Translations under genes and position numbers: made by a program
The notes under the pieces: generated by a model
Database searches by the model: none
What the model was told of the DNA's origin: nothing
What the model saw: the letters and a program-made list of their open reading frames with translations, nothing else
Shown: positions 5,519 through 7,604 of the stretch, in pieces
Layout: every line of letters starts with the position of its first letter
Position numbering within the stretch: the first letter of the stretch is position 1
Source of the DNA: B8-G4 sp033720735
Lineage (GTDB): Bacteria; Bacteroidota; Bacteroidia; Chitinophagales; Saprospiraceae
Assembly (NCBI GenBank): GCA_033720735.1
Contig: JAWWBX010000211.1
Span: 1-7,604 of the forward strand
DNA: 7,604 nt
Reading direction: 5' to 3'

Positions 5519-7604
5519 TGCCAACGCTCGCTCTGATTGGCAATCCCAACAGCGGGAAATCCTCGCTTTTCAATCTCCTGGCGGGCACCAACCAAAAGGT
5601 GGGTAACTATCCCGGCGTGACGGTCGATGTCAAGTCGGCCGTGCTACCCGGAGCAGACGTGGAGCCGATCACCCTGCTCGATATGCCTGGTGTCTACAGT
5701 ATGTACCCAGCCTCGGCGGAAGAACGCCTGGTCGTGGAGGCATTGCTCGACCCGGACCATGTCCATCATCCCGACGGGATCATTTATACTGTCAGTGCCG
5801 AGCATCTCGAGACCCAGTTGCTCCTGTTTACACAGCTGATGGACCTGGGATTTCCGCTCCTGCTGGCCGTCAACATGATCGATGAGGTAGATGGGTCTAG
5901 TTACGCGATCCGCACCGAGCAGCTGAGCAAGCAGTTTGGCGTACCGGTGATCGGTGTGAGCAGCCGAACCCGTGAAAATATCGAAGCGTTGCGTACGGCC
6001 ATGCGTGACCTTGCAAGGCAGGAGGTGGGCACGCGCAAACCATTCTACCGGGTACCGCGTGAATATATGCAGGCAGTCGAGCGGGTCTTTGCCGGTGAGG
6101 AGGTTTCGATACCGTACCGGCACTTTGTGCTCATGCATCATGCCGACCGGCTCGGCTGCGTTTCGGATGCACAACGCGCCGAGGTTGAGGCCCTCAAGGC
6201 CGGGGAGGATTTCCAGCCCTTGCGCGCCCAGGTCGATGAGACCCTGGAGCGCTCTGAGCGCATCAAACTGATCGTGAGCGAAACACTCCGGGCTCCCGGC
6301 GGTCGCAACTTTACCTCTTTGTTGGATCGGGTGGTGACACACTGGCTGGTGGGGCCGCTCATCTTCATCATGATCATGGTCCTGGTCTTCCAGGCCATCT
6401 TCGCGTGGGCCTCGTACCCGATGGACGCGATCGAATCGGCGTTCGGGTGGCTCGGTGGGCAGGTGCACGCAGCGCTGCCGGATGGCTGGCTGACCTCGCT
6501 GATCGCCGATGGATTGCTGGCAGGGTTAAGCGGGGTGCTCGTCTTTGTGCCGCAGATTGCGATCCTCTTTTTCCTGGTCACGATCCTCGAGGAGATCGGC
6601 TACATGGCCCGGGCGGTGTACCTTTTTGACCGGCTGTTGCGGCGCTTCGGCATGAACGGCCGCAGCATGATCGCCCTCATCTCGGGAGGTGCCTGTGCCA
6701 TCCCGGCGATCATGTCTACACGGACCATTGAAAACTGGAAGGAACGCCTGATCACGATTTTGGTGACACCGTTCATTTCCTGCTCCGCCAGGATCCCGCT
6801 GTTCACGGTATTGGTCGCTTTCGTCGTCCCCTACGAGCGGGTCTGGGGTGTCTTCAACAGCCAGGGCCTGGTCTTTACCGGATTGTATGTGCTGGGGGCA
6901 GTGGCGGCCCTGGTCTCGGCATGGGTCTTCAAACAGATCCTGCAATCGCGGGATGCAAGCTTTCTGATGCTTGAGCTACCAAAGTTCCGCTGGCCCGACT
7001 GGACCAATGTGTGGGTGCAGGTGCGCAGCAAGTCCGGTGCGTTTGTGCGCGAAGCGGGCAAGATCATCGTATTGATCTCGCTGGTATTGTGGTTCCTGGC
7101 GTCGTTTGGCCCGGGCAAGTCGATGGAGGTCGCCGAGCAGCAGGCACGGCAGGATGCGACTGAGCAGGCCCTGTCCGCTGACGCGGCCGAAGATCTCGTG
7201 GCCGCCGCCAAACTGGAGGTGTCGTTTGCCGGCCGCCTGGGCAAGGTGATCGAACCGGCGATCGAACCGCTCGGCTATGACTGGAAGATCGGGATCGCGC
7301 TGATCACCTCGTTTGCCGCCCGCGAGGTCTTTGTCGGGAGCATGGCGACCATTTATAGTGTAGGCACCGATGCGGATGAGTTCAGAATCAGCGAGCACCT
7401 GGCGAATGTCCGCGACCCGGAGACGGGCGACCGGGTGTTTAATGCGGCGACCTCAATGTCCCTGCTACTGTTCTACCTGTTTGCAATGCAATGCATGAGC
7501 ACGCTAGCCGTTGTGCGCAAGGAAACAGGTACCTGGAAATGGCCGCTGGTGCAGTTTGTGTTCATGACGGCACTTGCCTATCTGGCGAGTCTGGCGGCGT
7601 ACCA
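5518..7604 (+). CDS. feoB: FeoB, ferrous iron transporter with N-terminal G domain (C-terminus cut by window edge)
   Basis: The frame is open for 695 codons from the ATG at 5518 to the right edge. The N-terminal G domain has G1 GNPNSGKSS (residues 8-16), switch-I NYPGVTVD with T35, G3 DMPG (55-58), G4 NMID (119-122) and a G5-like SSR (148-150). A helical GDP-dissociation-inhibitor-like region follows at about 165-265. The membrane domain then begins (THWLVGPLIFIMIM). It contains LEEIGYMARA (357-366), gate 1 SGGACAIPAIMSTR with C393, and the second gate motif PFISCSARIP (418-427). FeoB imports Fe(II) across the inner membrane. Usual Bacteroidota FeoB proteins are about 700 residues and end shortly after the W-K-W-P helix seen here at 673-676, so probably only a few to some tens of residues are lost. 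One oddity is VSAEHLETQL (92-101), where most FeoB proteins have a V-[VL]-D-A-x-N-L-x-R-N-L-type segment. Confidence 0.95.
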   Translation, partial: MPTLALIGNPNSGKSSLFNLLAGTNQKVGNYPGVTVDVKSAVLPGADVEPITLLDMPGVYSMYPASAEERLVVEALLDPDHVHHPDGIIYTVSAEHLETQLLLFTQLMDLGFPLLLAVNMIDEVDGSSYAIRTEQLSKQFGVPVIGVSSRTRENIEALRTAMRDLARQEVGTRKPFYRVPREYMQAVERVFAGEEVSIPYRHFVLMHHADRLGCVSDAQRAEVEALKAGEDFQPLRAQVDETLERSERIKLIVSETLRAPGGRNFTSLLDRVVTHWLVGPLIFIMIMVLVFQAIFAWASYPMDAIESAFGWLGGQVHAALPDGWLTSLIADGLLAGLSGVLVFVPQIAILFFLVTILEEIGYMARAVYLFDRLLRRFGMNGRSMIALISGGACAIPAIMSTRTIENWKERLITILVTPFISCSARIPLFTVLVAFVVPYERVWGVFNSQGLVFTGLYVLGAVAALVSAWVFKQILQSRDASFLMLELPKFRWPDWTNVWVQVRSKSGAFVREAGKIIVLISLVLWFLASFGPGKSMEVAEQQARQDATEQALSADAAEDLVAAAKLEVSFAGRLGKVIEPAIEPLGYDWKIGIALITSFAAREVFVGSMATIYSVGTDADEFRISEHLANVRDPETGDRVFNAATSMSLLLFYLFAMQCMSTLAVVRKETGTWKWPLVQFVFMTALAYLASLAAY

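Noticed and set aside
5644..6468. Long open frame of 274 codons on the minus strand inside feoB
   Set aside because: It is rich in H, D, R and Q with low-complexity runs such as DHDHDEDERPHQP, the usual reverse-strand shadow of a GC-rich membrane protein gene. The plus-strand FeoB frame carries all the conserved motifs.

Overview
The window reads as ordinary chromosomal DNA from a member of the Bacteroidota. Signs of this are a TonB-dependent receptor whose N-terminal carboxypeptidase-regulatory-like domain precedes the plug, FeoB gate motifs of the form seen in that phylum, several matches to the Bacteroidota promoter consensus (TAnnTTTG with an upstream TTG), weak or absent Shine-Dalgarno sequences, and an intergenic repeat of a kind I recall from Bacteroidota genomes. 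The GC content looks moderately high. I cannot place it below phylum; a Saprospiria/Chitinophagia-type organism is a guess.

Layout from left to right. Bases 1-273 (minus) hold the N-terminal 91 residues of a small TMEM220-type membrane protein that runs off the left edge. A 51-base gap separates it from a divergent DUF1295 / steroid 5-alpha-reductase-like membrane enzyme (325-1065, plus). That gene ends exactly where a leftward two-gene operon ends: a sugar phosphate isomerase/epimerase-like TIM-barrel protein (3378-4460, minus) followed by a TonB-dependent outer-membrane receptor (1066-3381, minus). These two are joined by a TTGA stop/start overlap. A 303-base intergenic region (4461-4763) contains a weak promoter element, a perfect 14-base palindrome and a hairpin-rich repeat. 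To its right, in the plus direction, lie a small four-helix cytochrome-b-like membrane protein (4764-5204), a short regulatory gap with inverted repeats and a good promoter match, and the ferrous-iron uptake operon feoA-feoB (5297-5518 and 5518-7604). feoB is cut by the right edge, probably very close to its end.

How the genes work together: FeoA and FeoB form the inner-membrane Fe(II) import system. The isomerase/receptor pair is probably co-translated. Its likely theme is outer-membrane uptake coupled to processing of a sugar or polyol, but the substrate cannot be read from the sequence, and no SusD partner is present. The other membrane proteins have no assigned role.

Nothing here amounts to a clearly novel system. 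The points most worth a second look are the receptor/isomerase coupling, the palindromes upstream of both operons, the intergenic repeat and a divergent stretch in the FeoB G domain.
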